Shown piece after piece: positions 1 to 8,841 of a stretch of DNA of 64,000 bases. The stretch's first letter is position 1, and each line of letters begins with the position of its first letter. Made by a program: the position numbers and the translations under genes. The notes under the pieces are model-generated. The model saw only the letters and a list, made by a program, of their open reading frames with translations. It was not told the origin of the DNA and made no database searches. This stretch comes from Streptomyces sp. Tu 3180 (lineage in GTDB: Bacteria; Actinomycetota; Actinomycetes; Streptomycetales; Streptomycetaceae), in NCBI RefSeq assembly GCF_009852415.1, contig NZ_WOXS01000002.1:5682001-5746000 (forward strand). Reading direction: 5' to 3'.

Positions 1-542
1 AGGGTGCCCTCGCGGCGTCGTTCAGCGTCTCCGGCCAGCAGTTCAAGGTGACGGCCAGTCACCTGCACGGTGAGGGTTTCGCCCAGTACGGCGGCATCGA
101 CACCGTCTACACCTCGACCAAGGGTGACAAGAAGACGCAGGTCCCGGTTGCCATCTCGTCGTTCGACACCGCGACGATCACCAAGATGTGTCAGTCGGTC
201 AAGACGGAGATCCCCCTCATAAACAAGACGGTCTACCTCCGTCTTGAGGCGGGCAACAACCCGAAGAAGCCGGTCACGGCCGAGAACCTCTACATCGACG
301 TCGCCCAGCTCGACGCCGACGCCAGGTTCGAGGACATCGACATCGGCGTGGCGGTCCAGGACAAGAGCCGCGGCCCGGCGGTCAAGGACAAGAGCACTCT
401 GCCGGGTGGCTTCGCCCAGCAGGCGAGGGTGGCCGACCTCTACGGCGTCGAGCAGACGGCGTGGGCGACCACGGCCGGCACGTTCACCCTGAACGGCCTG
501 TCGATGCGTCTCGGCGGGGACCCCGAGATGGAGTGCTACTGA
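1..542 (+). CDS. DUF6230 family protein, 3' part only
   Basis: The reading frame is open from the first bases of the window (codons start at base 3) to TGA at 540-542, so the true start lies to the left. About 179 residues are visible. The sequence is rich in Thr, Asp and Val with no catalytic motif or membrane segment, ending in a Cys-Tyr. It resembles the DUF6230 family, sometimes labelled cholesterol esterase without good reason. These are typically exported Streptomyces proteins encoded just before a DUF6114 membrane protein, as here (177-bp gap). The pairing suggests a joint envelope function, but no reaction can be given. The family call is from remembered sequence character and context. 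Confidence 0.7.
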   Translation, partial: GALAASFSVSGQQFKVTASHLHGEGFAQYGGIDTVYTSTKGDKKTQVPVAISSFDTATITKMCQSVKTEIPLINKTVYLRLEAGNNPKKPVTAENLYIDVAQLDADARFEDIDIGVAVQDKSRGPAVKDKSTLPGGFAQQARVADLYGVEQTAWATTAGTFTLNGLSMRLGGDPEMECY

Positions 543-566
543 CGGCTCCCGTCACCGGGGTGTTTC

Positions 567-615
567 GGGGCGGCTGAGCCGCCCCAGGGGCGGGGAGCCG
601 TCGCTTCCCCGCCCC
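567..615 (+). terminator. Two adjacent GC hairpins after the DUF6230 gene
   Basis: Bases 567-574 pair perfectly with 578-585 around a 3-base loop, and 587-595 pair perfectly with 607-615. They start 25 bp after the stop codon. There is no T-run, which is common for streptomycete terminators. Read-through into the next gene is possible. Confidence 0.5.
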
Positions 616-719
616 GCCGGCCCGCGTGCCGGGCCACCCTCACAGACTCAGATTTCCGGCTTCTCCATGCCTACGGCCGAGCCGGTACGTACTTCCACCG
701 GACCCAGGGAGCTTTTTCC

Positions 720-1298
720 ATGAGTGCCGAGACTCCGGTCCAGAGCGCCGGTACCTTCACCCGGCTGCGTCTGCGGTTCCGCGACTGGCGGGGCACCCGG
801 CCGTTCTGGGCCGGCCTGTTCACCCTGCTGGGCGGAATCCCCATCGCCTACTTCCCCTACGCCACGCTCAAGCTGGGCCACATGTCGCTCGCCATGGCGA
901 CCACGGCCGGCGCGGGGTCACTGATCATCGGCGTGCTGCTGGTCACGCTCGGTCTGACCATGTGGTTCCAGCAGGCCACGCGCGTCTTCGCCGGTGTCGC
1001 GGCGATCCTGCTGGCCCTGGTGTCCCTGGTGGTCTCCAACATAGGCGGCTTCCTGATCGGCTTCCTGTTCGCACTGGTCGGTGGTGCGCTCGCCCTCTCC
1101 TGGGCGCCGGGCGAGCCGCCGGTCGAGGCGGACGGGGGCCGGGAGACGGCCGCCGACCCCGGCGGGGAGGGAATCCGGAAGAGCCTCCCCGGGGACGTCC
1201 CGGGCGAGCCGGCCCTCCCGCACGAGACCGGTGACGGCGGTGAGGCGGACGGTGGCGTCCGGGCCGAGATCCGCGACGGGGGGCACCGTGTCGGCTGA
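720..1298 (+). CDS. DUF6114 family integral membrane protein
   Basis: This 192-residue protein starts at an ATG. Residues about 25-110 contain three to four hydrophobic segments (around FWAGLFTLLGG, GSLIIGVLLVTLGL and GGFLIGFLFALVGGALAL) joined by short polar turns. The last 75 residues are hydrophilic, rich in Gly, Glu and Asp, and probably face the cytoplasm or cell wall. Topology and position match DUF6114 proteins, which accompany DUF6230 proteins in Streptomyces. The 3' end overlaps the next gene by 11 bp, suggesting translational coupling. Function is unknown. The membrane location is directly supported by the sequence. Confidence 0.8.
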   Translation: MSAETPVQSAGTFTRLRLRFRDWRGTRPFWAGLFTLLGGIPIAYFPYATLKLGHMSLAMATTAGAGSLIIGVLLVTLGLTMWFQQATRVFAGVAAILLALVSLVVSNIGGFLIGFLFALVGGALALSWAPGEPPVEADGGRETAADPGGEGIRKSLPGDVPGEPALPHETGDGGEADGGVRAEIRDGGHRVG

Positions 1299-2634
1299 CG
1301 AGATGCGGGACCGGAGCGCCGCCGCGGCCCTGGACCCGGAGAGAAAGGGGCCGCGCCACGCGGCCCCCAGGAAGCCCCTGTTCACCCGGTTCCACATGCC
1401 GAGCGGCAAGGTGATAGCCCTGGCGGCGATGCCGACCGCGGTCCTCATGGGGATGGGGTTCACGCCGACGCTCGCCCAGGCCGACGACCGGCCGTCCTCC
1501 AGGAGCCTGACCGCGGACGAGTACAAGGACTGCCTGGCCGTCATCGAGGACGCCGAGAAGGGCGAGGAGAAGGACGACGCCTCCGCGTCGCCCACGCCGT
1601 CCCCCACGGCGACCGACGGCGCCTCCCCGGACCAGGACCCCACCGCGGAGCCCGGCCCCTCTGCCCCTGCCGGTGCGGACAAGGACGCGAACGCGGGCAC
1701 GGGCACGTCCTCTTCGTCGGATTCAGGTTCCGACGACAAGGACGAGCCCGCGCCGGCCCCGTCCCAGGAGGCGGGCGAGCAGGACGCGGCGGAGCAGGAC
1801 GAGCCCGCGCCGGTCCCGTCGGAGACCGACCGCAACGTGCTGGAGGAGATCGGGGACGCCATCGAGGACGTCCTCACTCCGGGGGAGGAGGAGGCGGCGG
1901 CGAGCCCGAGCCCCACCCCGTCCGCCTCCGCCACCGAGGAGGCGGCGGACGACGCGGCCGAAACCGTCGAGGAGACCACCGAGAAGGTCACCGAAGCGGC
2001 GAAGGACACCGCCGAGGACACCGGCGACAAGGCCTCGGAGGCCGCCGAGGACACCGGGGAGAGGGTCGAGGAGGCCGCCGAGGAGGCGGCCCCGACCCCG
2101 GCACCGGAGGAGGCCACCGCCTCCCCGAGCCCCTCCGGGACGTCCGCGGTCGACCCCGAGGACTGCCCGATCGCCACCGACGCCGAGGGCGGGATCGACA
2201 ACGAGCTCCTGCTGCCCGACGACCCCTGGTACCTGAACGCCAGCTCGCTGACGCTGAAGGGCGCCGACTACCAGGGCATCGTCGAGGTGCGGACGGCCGG
2301 CGGCGCCACCAAGAAGGTGCTGAAGTACGTCATCTCCGACGGCACCGACATCGGCGACCTGCACCAGACGGTCAAGGACGAGAGGACCGGCAAGACCTAC
2401 CACGTGCAGGCCCGCAAGGGGTCGACGTCCACGATCCGCGACGGCGACACCGTGATGTACACGGAGCGCATTTCCGGCAAGCTGCTCGGGCTGATCGACG
2501 TCACCTTCGACCCGGAGCACCCGCCGCCGCTGAACATCCCGCTGATCTACTTCACCGACGTGACGGTGCAGCAGGCCGGCCAGTTCGGCGGGACCCTGCA
2601 CATCCCCGGGCTCCAGCAGTACGTCACGGACTGA
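1288..2634 (+). CDS. Secreted protein with charged helical repeat, unknown function
   Basis: I chose GTG 1288 because a G-rich ribosome-binding site (1277-1283) precedes it and it overlaps the upstream stop by 11 bp; an in-frame ATG at 1303 is the alternative. The product is 448 residues. A basic stretch and hydrophobic core (near VIALAAMPTAVLMGMGF) ending in AQA is a plausible signal peptide at about residues 32-65. Residues 90-210 are low-complexity Pro/Ser/Thr/Asp/Glu. A roughly 60-residue segment (bases 1945-2100) is an amphipathic Ala/Glu/Thr/Lys repeat of the form AAEDTGEK, reminiscent of LEA-type or coiled-coil proteins. The C-terminal 160 residues look globular and contain two Cys. 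With the DUF6230/DUF6114 genes it forms a likely three-gene envelope operon. Confidence 0.65.
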   Translation: MSADEMRDRSAAAALDPERKGPRHAAPRKPLFTRFHMPSGKVIALAAMPTAVLMGMGFTPTLAQADDRPSSRSLTADEYKDCLAVIEDAEKGEEKDDASASPTPSPTATDGASPDQDPTAEPGPSAPAGADKDANAGTGTSSSSDSGSDDKDEPAPAPSQEAGEQDAAEQDEPAPVPSETDRNVLEEIGDAIEDVLTPGEEEAAASPSPTPSASATEEAADDAAETVEETTEKVTEAAKDTAEDTGDKASEAAEDTGERVEEAAEEAAPTPAPEEATASPSPSGTSAVDPEDCPIATDAEGGIDNELLLPDDPWYLNASSLTLKGADYQGIVEVRTAGGATKKVLKYVISDGTDIGDLHQTVKDERTGKTYHVQARKGSTSTIRDGDTVMYTERISGKLLGLIDVTFDPEHPPPLNIPLIYFTDVTVQQAGQFGGTLHIPGLQQYVTD

Positions 2635-2667
2635 CCGCCCGTCAGGAACCTTCCGGGAGCCGCGGGA

Positions 2668-2709
2668 ACACCGAGGGCGCACCCTGTCCGCAGGGGGCGC
2701 CCTCGGTGT
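2668..2709. terminator. Bidirectional terminator between convergent genes
   Basis: Bases 2668-2680 and 2697-2709 form a perfect 13-bp GC-rich stem with a 16-base loop. It lies between the stop of the secreted-protein gene and the stop of pyk, which converge, and could end transcription from both sides. Confidence 0.75.
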
Positions 2710-2729
2710 CCGTGCGCGCGCTGTCCGGG

Positions 2730-4157
2730 TCAGCCCGTCGGGCCGCCCAGGTGGTGGACGCGGACCATGTTGGTGGTGCCGGGGACGCCGGGGGGCGAGC
2801 CGGCGGTGATGATCACGGTGTCGCCCTCGCTGAAGCGGTTCAGCTTGACCAGCTCCTGGTCCACCAGGGCGACCATCTCGTCGGTGCTGTTCACGAAGGG
2901 CACGACGTGCGGCTCCACGCCCCAGCTGAGCGCGAGCTGGTTGCGGGTGGACTCGTCCGTGGTGAACGCCAGGATCGGCTGGGCGGCGCGGTAACGGCAC
3001 AGCCGCCGGGCCGTGTCGCCGGACTGGGTGAAGGCCACCAGGCCCTTGCCGCCGAGGAAGTCGGCGATCTCGCAGGCGGCGCGGGCCACCGAACCGCCCT
3101 GCGTGCGCGGCTTCTTGCCGGGCACCAGCGGCTGCAGGCCCTTGGACAGCAGCTCCTGCTCGGCCGCCTGGACGATCTTCGACATCGTCCGCACGGTCTC
3201 GATCGGGTACGCGCCCACGCTGGACTCGGCCGACAGCATGACCGCGTCGGCGCCGTCCAGGATCGCGTTGGCCACGTCGGAGGCCTCGGCGCGGGTCGGA
3301 CGGGAGTTGGTGATCATCGACTCCATCATCTGGGTCGCCACGATCACCGGCTTGGCGTTGCGCCGGCACAGCTCGATCAGGCGCTTCTGCACCATGGGGA
3401 CCTTCTCGAGCGGGTACTCGACGGCGAGGTCGCCGCGGGCGACCATCACGCCGTCGAACGCCATCACGACGTCCTCCATGTTCTGCACCGCCTGCGGCTT
3501 CTCCACCTTGGCGATGACGGGGACGCGGCGGCCCTCCTCGTCCATCACGCGGTGGACGTCGGCGACGTCCTTGGCGTCCCGGACGAAGGACAGGGCGACC
3601 AGGTCGCAGCCCATCCGCAGGGCGAAGCGCAGGTCCTCGACGTCCTTCTCGCTCAGCGCGGGGACGTTGACGGCCGCGCCGGGCAGGTTGATGCCCTTGT
3701 GGTCGGAGATGACACCGCCCTCGATGACGATCGTCCGCACCCGGGAGCCGTCGACCTCGGTGACCTTCAGCTCGACGTTGCCGTCGTTGATCAGGATCTG
3801 GTCGCCCTTGGCCACGTCGCCGGGCAGGCCCTTGTAGGTCGTCCCGCAGATCGTCTTGTCGCCCGGGACGTCCTCGGTGGTGATGGTGAACTCGTCACCG
3901 CGCACCAGCTCGACGGGGCCTTCGGCGAAGGTCTCCAGACGGATCTTCGGGCCCTGGAGGTCGGCGAGGACGCCGATGGCCCGGCCCGTCTCCTTGGCGG
4001 CGGCACGGACCCGGTCGTACCGGCCCTGGTGCTCGGCGTGCGTGCCGTGGCTGAAGTTGAAGCGGGCCACGTTCATGCCGGCTTCGATCAGAGCGACGAG
4101 CTGCTCGTGGGAGTCGACCGCGGGGCCGAGAGTACAGACGATTTTCGAACGGCGCAT
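2730..4157 (-). CDS. pyk: Pyruvate kinase
   Basis: The 475-residue product matches the usual length of bacterial pyruvate kinase, which converts phosphoenolpyruvate and ADP to pyruvate and ATP in the last step of glycolysis. Visible hallmarks in order are the start MRRSKIVCTLGPA, the substrate-binding NFSHG (residues about 34-38), LQGPKIR, the metal and substrate region MVARGDLAVEYPLEKVP (about 240-256), and the ATQMMESM...PTRAEASDVANA signature. Many streptomycetes have two pyk genes; this copy sits next to ackA-pta. The gap to ackA is 73 bp, so co-transcription from the ackA side is possible, although a palindrome just upstream suggests its own control. An AGGA before the ATG is the only Shine-Dalgarno-like sequence. 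Confidence 0.97.
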   Translation of the reverse strand: MRRSKIVCTLGPAVDSHEQLVALIEAGMNVARFNFSHGTHAEHQGRYDRVRAAAKETGRAIGVLADLQGPKIRLETFAEGPVELVRGDEFTITTEDVPGDKTICGTTYKGLPGDVAKGDQILINDGNVELKVTEVDGSRVRTIVIEGGVISDHKGINLPGAAVNVPALSEKDVEDLRFALRMGCDLVALSFVRDAKDVADVHRVMDEEGRRVPVIAKVEKPQAVQNMEDVVMAFDGVMVARGDLAVEYPLEKVPMVQKRLIELCRRNAKPVIVATQMMESMITNSRPTRAEASDVANAILDGADAVMLSAESSVGAYPIETVRTMSKIVQAAEQELLSKGLQPLVPGKKPRTQGGSVARAACEIADFLGGKGLVAFTQSGDTARRLCRYRAAQPILAFTTDESTRNQLALSWGVEPHVVPFVNSTDEMVALVDQELVKLNRFSEGDTVIITAGSPPGVPGTTNMVRVHHLGGPTG

Positions 4158-4184
4158 GGGGCGATCCTATCGGTTTGTTTCGCT

Positions 4185-4198
4185 ACGGAATATTCCGT
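4185..4198. promoter_or_regulatory. 14-bp perfect palindrome upstream of pyk
   Basis: ACGGAATATTCCGT reads the same on both strands and lies 28-41 bp before the pyk ATG, in an unusually AT-rich patch for this genome. A TAGGAT (minus strand, 4164-4169) sits between it and the start codon and could be a -10 element or a Shine-Dalgarno. The symmetry and place fit an operator, but the regulator is unknown. Confidence 0.4.
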
Positions 4199-4230
4199 CT
4201 GGCGGAAAATACAAATGAGGATCGGATCGC

Positions 4231-5493
4231 TCAGTTGTTCTTTCCGACCAGCGCGTATGTCTGTGTGGCGATCTCCATTTCCTCGTCCGTCGGCACCACG
4301 GCGACCGCGACCCGCGCGCCCTCGGGCGAGATCAGCCGCGGCCCGCCGCCGCGTGCGGCGTTGCGCCCGGCGTCGACCGCGAGGCCCATCCCCTCCAGGC
4401 CCGCCACGGCCGCCTCCCGCACCGGGGCGGCGTTCTCGCCGACGCCGGCGGTGAAGGCCACCGCGTCCACCCGCCCGAGAACGGCGTAATAGGCGCCGAT
4501 GTACTTCTTCAGACGGTGAATGTAGATGTCGAACGCCAGCTTCGCCCGTTCGTCACCCGCGTCGATCCGGCGGCGGATCTCCCGCATGTCGTTGTCACCG
4601 CACAGACCGACCAGACCGCTCTTCTTGTTGAGAAGAGTGTCGATCCCGTCGGCGGACATTCCGCCAACACGCATCAAATGGAAGATGACGGCCGGGTCCA
4701 TGTCTCCGGACCGCGTACCCATCACGAGCCCTTCCAAGGGCGTCAGCCCCATCGAGGTGTCCACGCACCTCCCGCCCCGCACGGCCGAGGCGGACGCCCC
4801 GTTGCCCAGGTGCAGCACGATGACGTTCACCTCCTCGGGCGCCTTCCCCAGCAGCCTCGCCGTCGCCCGGGAGACGTACGCGTGCGAGGTGCCGTGGAAG
4901 CCGTAGCGGCGGATGCGGTGCTCGTCGGCGGTCTCCACGTCGATCGCGTAGCGGGCGGCCGCCTCCGGCATGGTGGTGTGGAAGGCGGTGTCGAAGACGG
5001 CGACCTGCGGCAGGTCGGGCCGCAGCGCCCGGGCGGTGCGGATGCCGGTCAGGTTGGCCGGGTTGTGCAGCGGCGCCACCGGGATCAGCCGCTCGATCTC
5101 GGCGCACACCGCGTCGTCGATGACGGTCGGCTCGGTGAAGCGCTTCCCGCCGTGCACCACCCGGTGCCCGATCGCGGCCAGCTCCGGCGAGTCCGTCCCC
5201 AGCCCGTCGGCGGCCAGCTCCTCGGCCATCGCCTTCAGGGCCGCGTCGTGGTCGGCGACCGGGCCGGTGCGCTCCCGGCTCCCGCCGCCCGCCGCGAGGG
5301 GCGTGTGCCGCACGAGGGAGGTCCGCTCGCCGATCCGCTCGACCAGGCCCGTGGCCAGCCGGCTGCCGTCGGCCATGTCCAGCAGCTGGTACTTCACCGA
5401 CGAGGAGCCGGAGTTGAGGACGAGCACGCGAGAGGGAGCGGCCGGGCGCAGCTCGTCGGACGGGGCGGCGGGGGACGGGCGGGACGGGCTCAC
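4231..5493 (-). CDS. ackA: Acetate kinase
   Basis: The GTG at 5493 overlaps the pta stop in a GTGA arrangement and gives 420 residues, close to family size. Acetate kinase interconverts acetyl phosphate plus ADP with acetate plus ATP. ASKHA-family landmarks are present in order: VLVLNSGSSSVKYQL near the N-terminus (nucleotide/substrate site), HRVVHGG, HLGNGASAS, the MGLTPLEGLVMGTRSGD block and AFTAGVGENA near the C-terminus. The frame stays open far upstream inside pta, but that is GC-driven and carries no ackA sequence. With pta it forms the acetate activation/overflow pathway, and translation is probably coupled to pta. Confidence 0.97.
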   Translation of the reverse strand: MSPSRPSPAAPSDELRPAAPSRVLVLNSGSSSVKYQLLDMADGSRLATGLVERIGERTSLVRHTPLAAGGGSRERTGPVADHDAALKAMAEELAADGLGTDSPELAAIGHRVVHGGKRFTEPTVIDDAVCAEIERLIPVAPLHNPANLTGIRTARALRPDLPQVAVFDTAFHTTMPEAAARYAIDVETADEHRIRRYGFHGTSHAYVSRATARLLGKAPEEVNVIVLHLGNGASASAVRGGRCVDTSMGLTPLEGLVMGTRSGDMDPAVIFHLMRVGGMSADGIDTLLNKKSGLVGLCGDNDMREIRRRIDAGDERAKLAFDIYIHRLKKYIGAYYAVLGRVDAVAFTAGVGENAAPVREAAVAGLEGMGLAVDAGRNAARGGGPRLISPEGARVAVAVVPTDEEMEIATQTYALVGKNN

Positions 5494-7592
5494 TGGACGG
5501 CTGCCTTCTCGTTCGGGGACGGTGCGGGGGACTGGGCCTGGATCGCCGTGATGGCGACGGTGTTGACGATGTCCTGGACGAGGGCGCCCCGGGACAGGTC
5601 GTTGACCGGCTTGCGCAGGCCCTGGAGCACCGGGCCGACGGCGATGGCGCCGGCCGAACGCTGCACGGCCTTGTAGGTGTTGTTGCCGGTGTTCAGGTCG
5701 GGGAAGATCAGCACGGTGGCCTGCCCGGCGACCTCGGAGTCCGGCAGCTTGGTCGCCGCGACCGACGGCTCCACGGCCGCGTCGTACTGGATCGGCCCCT
5801 CGATCCTGAGGTCGGGACGGCGGGTGCGCACCAGCTCGGTCGCCCGGCGCACCTTGTCGACGTCGGCGCCGGAGCCGGACGTGCCCGTCGAGTACGACAG
5901 CATCGCGATCCGCGGCTCCACCCCGAACCGGGCGGCGGTGACCGCCGACTGCACGGCGATGTCGGCCAGCTGCTCCGCGTCCGGGTCCGGGTTGACCGCG
6001 CAGTCGCCGTAGACGAGCACCTTGTCGGCCAGGCACATGAAGAAGACGGAGGAGACGATCGAGGCGTCCTGCCGCGTCTTGATGATCTCGAACGCCGGCC
6101 GGATGGTCGCGGCGGTGGAGTGCACCGACCCCGACACCATGCCGTCGGCCAGGCCCTCCTGGACCATCAGCGTGCCGAAGTAGTTGACGTCGGAGACGAC
6201 GTCGTAGGCCAGCTCCACGGTGACGCCCCGGTGGGCGCGCAGGGCCGCGTACTTCTCGGCGAAGGAGTCGCGCAGCTCGGAGGTGGCCGGGTCGATCAGC
6301 CGGGTGTCACCGAGGTCGACGCCGAGGTCGGCGGCCTTCTTGCGGATCAGGTCGACGGGACCGAGCAGGGTCAGCTCGCACACGCCCCGGCGCAGCAGCA
6401 CCTCGGCCGCCTGCAGCACCCGCTCCTCGGTGCCCTCGGGGAGCACGACCCGCCGCAGGTCGGAGCGGGCCTGTTCGAGCAGTTTGTGCTCGAACATCAT
6501 CGGCGTCACCCGGTCGCCGCTGGGGGCGGAGACCCGCTTGTCGATCTCCGTGGTGTCGACGTACCGCTCGAAGAGGCCGAGTGCCGTCTCCGCCTTGCGC
6601 GGGGTGGCCGCGTTCAGCCTGCCCTCCAGGGAGAACAGCCGCTCGGCGGTGGGGAAGCTGTTGCCGGGCACCGACAGCACGGGGGTGCCGGGGGCGAGGC
6701 GGGCGGCGAGGGTGAGGATGGCGTCGCCGGGGACCTCGTCCAGGGTGAGCAGCACCCCGGCGATCGGCGGGGTGCCGGCGCTGTGCGCGGCGAGCGAGCC
6801 GACGACCAGGTCGGCGCGGTCACCGGGGGTGACCACCAGGGAGCCCGGCGTCAGGGCGGCGAGGAGGTTGGGCAGCATGGCGCCGCCGAAGACGAAGTCG
6901 AGGACGTCGCGGGCCAGCCCGGAGTCGTCGCCGAGCACCACCTTCGCGTTCAGGGCGTGCGCGATCTGCGAGACGGTCGGGGCGGACAGCGCGGGCTCGT
7001 CCGGCAGGACGTAGCAGGGCACGGGCAGCCGGGTGGCGAGCCGCTCGGCGATCGCGTCCCGGTCCTCCCGGGCCACCCGGTTGACCACCATGGCGAGCAC
7101 GTCGCAGCCCAGGGTGTCGTAGGCGCGGTAGGCGTTGCGGGTCTCGGCGCGCACCGACTCGGCGGTCTGCTTCCGCCCGCCCACGACCGGGATCACCGAG
7201 GCGCCGAACTCGTTGGCGAGCCGGGCGTTCAGGCTCAGCTCGTCCGGGAGCTGGGTGTCGGCGTAGTCGGTGCCGAGGACGAGGACGACGTCGTAGTCGC
7301 GGGAGACCAGGTGGAAGCGGTCGACGAGGGCGGACACCAGCTCGTCCGTGCCCCGCTCGGCCTGGAGCGCGGACGCCTCCCGGTAGTCCATCCCGTAGAC
7401 GGTCGCCGGGTCCTGGACCAGCCGGTAGCGGGCGCGCAGCAGCTCGAAGAGACGGTCGGGCCCGTCGTGCACCAGGGGACGGAAGACACCGACCCGGTCG
7501 ACCTGCCGGGTCAGGAGCTCCATGACACCCAGCTCGACGACCTGGCGGCCGTCGCCGCGGTCGATACCGGTCACGTACACGCTGCGGGTCAC
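5490..7592 (-). CDS. pta: Phosphate acetyltransferase, long form
   Basis: The product is 700 residues from GTG 7592, the long three-domain form. The N-terminal part (1 to about 210) is the BioD-like domain with VYVTGIDRGDGRQV, where the usual P-loop Lys is replaced, as I recall for actinobacterial Pta. The middle (about 215-330) is a DRTGG-type regulatory domain. The C-terminal half (about 375-690) is the catalytic PTA/PTB domain, with RRVVLPEGTEERVLQAAE and FPDLNTGNNTYKAVQR. It converts acetyl-CoA and phosphate to acetyl phosphate and CoA. The start was chosen because the sequence becomes Pta-like exactly there and a GGAGA lies upstream. It overlaps ackA by 4 bp and is divergent from pfkA. 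Confidence 0.96.
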   Translation of the reverse strand: MTRSVYVTGIDRGDGRQVVELGVMELLTRQVDRVGVFRPLVHDGPDRLFELLRARYRLVQDPATVYGMDYREASALQAERGTDELVSALVDRFHLVSRDYDVVLVLGTDYADTQLPDELSLNARLANEFGASVIPVVGGRKQTAESVRAETRNAYRAYDTLGCDVLAMVVNRVAREDRDAIAERLATRLPVPCYVLPDEPALSAPTVSQIAHALNAKVVLGDDSGLARDVLDFVFGGAMLPNLLAALTPGSLVVTPGDRADLVVGSLAAHSAGTPPIAGVLLTLDEVPGDAILTLAARLAPGTPVLSVPGNSFPTAERLFSLEGRLNAATPRKAETALGLFERYVDTTEIDKRVSAPSGDRVTPMMFEHKLLEQARSDLRRVVLPEGTEERVLQAAEVLLRRGVCELTLLGPVDLIRKKAADLGVDLGDTRLIDPATSELRDSFAEKYAALRAHRGVTVELAYDVVSDVNYFGTLMVQEGLADGMVSGSVHSTAATIRPAFEIIKTRQDASIVSSVFFMCLADKVLVYGDCAVNPDPDAEQLADIAVQSAVTAARFGVEPRIAMLSYSTGTSGSGADVDKVRRATELVRTRRPDLRIEGPIQYDAAVEPSVAATKLPDSEVAGQATVLIFPDLNTGNNTYKAVQRSAGAIAVGPVLQGLRKPVNDLSRGALVQDIVNTVAITAIQAQSPAPSPNEKAAVQ

Positions 7593-7651
7593 GCGCGGTC
7601 TCCGTTTCGTCGGGGCCACAAAAATCACCCACCGAGGTGAGCAAGTCCCTC

Positions 7652-7680
7652 TTGACAATACCCTCGGCGATGGCTAAGAC
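7652..7680 (+). promoter_or_regulatory. Likely pfkA promoter
   Basis: TTGACA at 7652-7657 and TAAGAC at 7675-7680 are separated by 17 bp, a good match to a vegetative (HrdB-type) promoter. It points toward pfkA and would give a 5' leader of about 85 nt. It lies in the divergent region shared with pta, so the two genes may influence each other. Confidence 0.5.
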
Positions 7681-7772
7681 GCCCGTCCGTGGGGCGTCGG
7701 CGCGGGCCGGGAGGACGTGAAACAATCGGGGTTGGCTCACCGGTATCGACAGCGACCAGGAGACACAGCACG

Positions 7773-8798
7773 ATGCGTATCGGAGTTCTCACCGCAGGCG
7801 GCGACTGCCCCGGCCTGAACGCAGTGATCCGGTCGGTCGTGCACCGAGCGGTCGACAACTACGGCGACGAGGTCATCGGCTTCGAGGACGGCTACTCGGG
7901 GCTGCTGGACGGCCGCTACCGCACGCTCGACCTCGACGCGGTCAGCGGCATCCTGGCCCGCGGCGGCACCATCCTCGGCTCCTCCCGGCTGGAGCGCGAC
8001 CGGCTGCGCGAGGCCTGCGAGAACGCCTCGGACATGATCCGCGACTTCGGCATCGACGCGCTCATCCCGATCGGCGGCGAGGGCACGCTCACCGCGGCGC
8101 ACATGCTGTCGGACGCGGGCCTGCCGGTGGTCGGCGTCCCGAAGACGATCGACAACGACATCTCCTCCACCGACCGCACCTTCGGCTTCGACACCGCCGT
8201 CGGCGTCGCCACGGAGGCGATGGACCGCCTGAAGACCACCGCCGAGTCCCACCAGCGCGTGATGGTCGTCGAGGTGATGGGCCGGCACGCGGGCTGGATC
8301 GCCCTGGAGTCCGGCATGGCCGCCGGTGCGCACGGCATCTGCCTGCCCGAGCGCCCCTTCGACCCGGCCCAGCTGGTCAAGATGGTCGAGGAGCGCTTCG
8401 CCCGCGGCAAGAAGTTCGCGGTGATCTGCGTCGCCGAGGGCGCGCACCCGGCCGACGGCACCATGGACTACGGCAAGGGCGAGATCGACAAGTTCGGCCA
8501 CGAGCGCTTCCAGGGCATCGGCACGGCCCTGGCGCACGAGCTGGAGCGGCGCCTGGGCAAGGAGGCCAAGCCGGTCATCCTCGGCCACGTCCAGCGCGGC
8601 GGTGTGCCGACGGCGTACGACAGGGTGCTGGCCACCCGCTTCGGCTGGCACGCGGTGGAGGCCGCGCACCGGGGCGACTTCGGCAGGATGACCGCGCTGC
8701 GCGGCACGGACATCGTGATGGTGCCGCTGGCGGAGGCGGTCACCGAACTGAAGACGGTCCCGAAGGACCGGATGGACGAGGCCGAGTCGGTCTTCTAG
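7773..8798 (+). CDS. pfkA: 6-phosphofructokinase
   Basis: The 341-residue product from ATG 7773 (Shine-Dalgarno CAGGAG at 7757-7762) is a PfkA-family enzyme phosphorylating fructose 6-phosphate to the 1,6-bisphosphate. It shows MRIGVLTAGGDCPGLNAVIR at the N-terminus, IGGEGTL (about 104-110), the catalytic PKTIDNDI (about 124-131), FGFDTAVGVA and MGRHAGWIAL. The phosphoryl-donor positions are mixed: a Gly at the ATP-type position of GGEGT but Lys in PKTIDND, which is typical of PPi enzymes. I recall the same combination in actinobacterial ATP-dependent PFKs, so ATP is the likelier donor. It is transcribed divergently from pta-ackA-pyk, linking the control points of glycolysis. Confidence 0.95.
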   Translation: MRIGVLTAGGDCPGLNAVIRSVVHRAVDNYGDEVIGFEDGYSGLLDGRYRTLDLDAVSGILARGGTILGSSRLERDRLREACENASDMIRDFGIDALIPIGGEGTLTAAHMLSDAGLPVVGVPKTIDNDISSTDRTFGFDTAVGVATEAMDRLKTTAESHQRVMVVEVMGRHAGWIALESGMAAGAHGICLPERPFDPAQLVKMVEERFARGKKFAVICVAEGAHPADGTMDYGKGEIDKFGHERFQGIGTALAHELERRLGKEAKPVILGHVQRGGVPTAYDRVLATRFGWHAVEAAHRGDFGRMTALRGTDIVMVPLAEAVTELKTVPKDRMDEAESVF

Positions 8799-8841
8799 GG
8801 CCCGTCCGGCGGATCGGGCCGCAGGGGGCGCGGCGGCGCCC
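8799..8841. terminator. Double hairpin between pfkA and the HTH gene
   Basis: Bases 8799-8804 pair with 8815-8820, and 8826-8831 pair with 8836-8841. They fill the 43-bp gap between two convergent genes and could terminate both. Confidence 0.55.
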
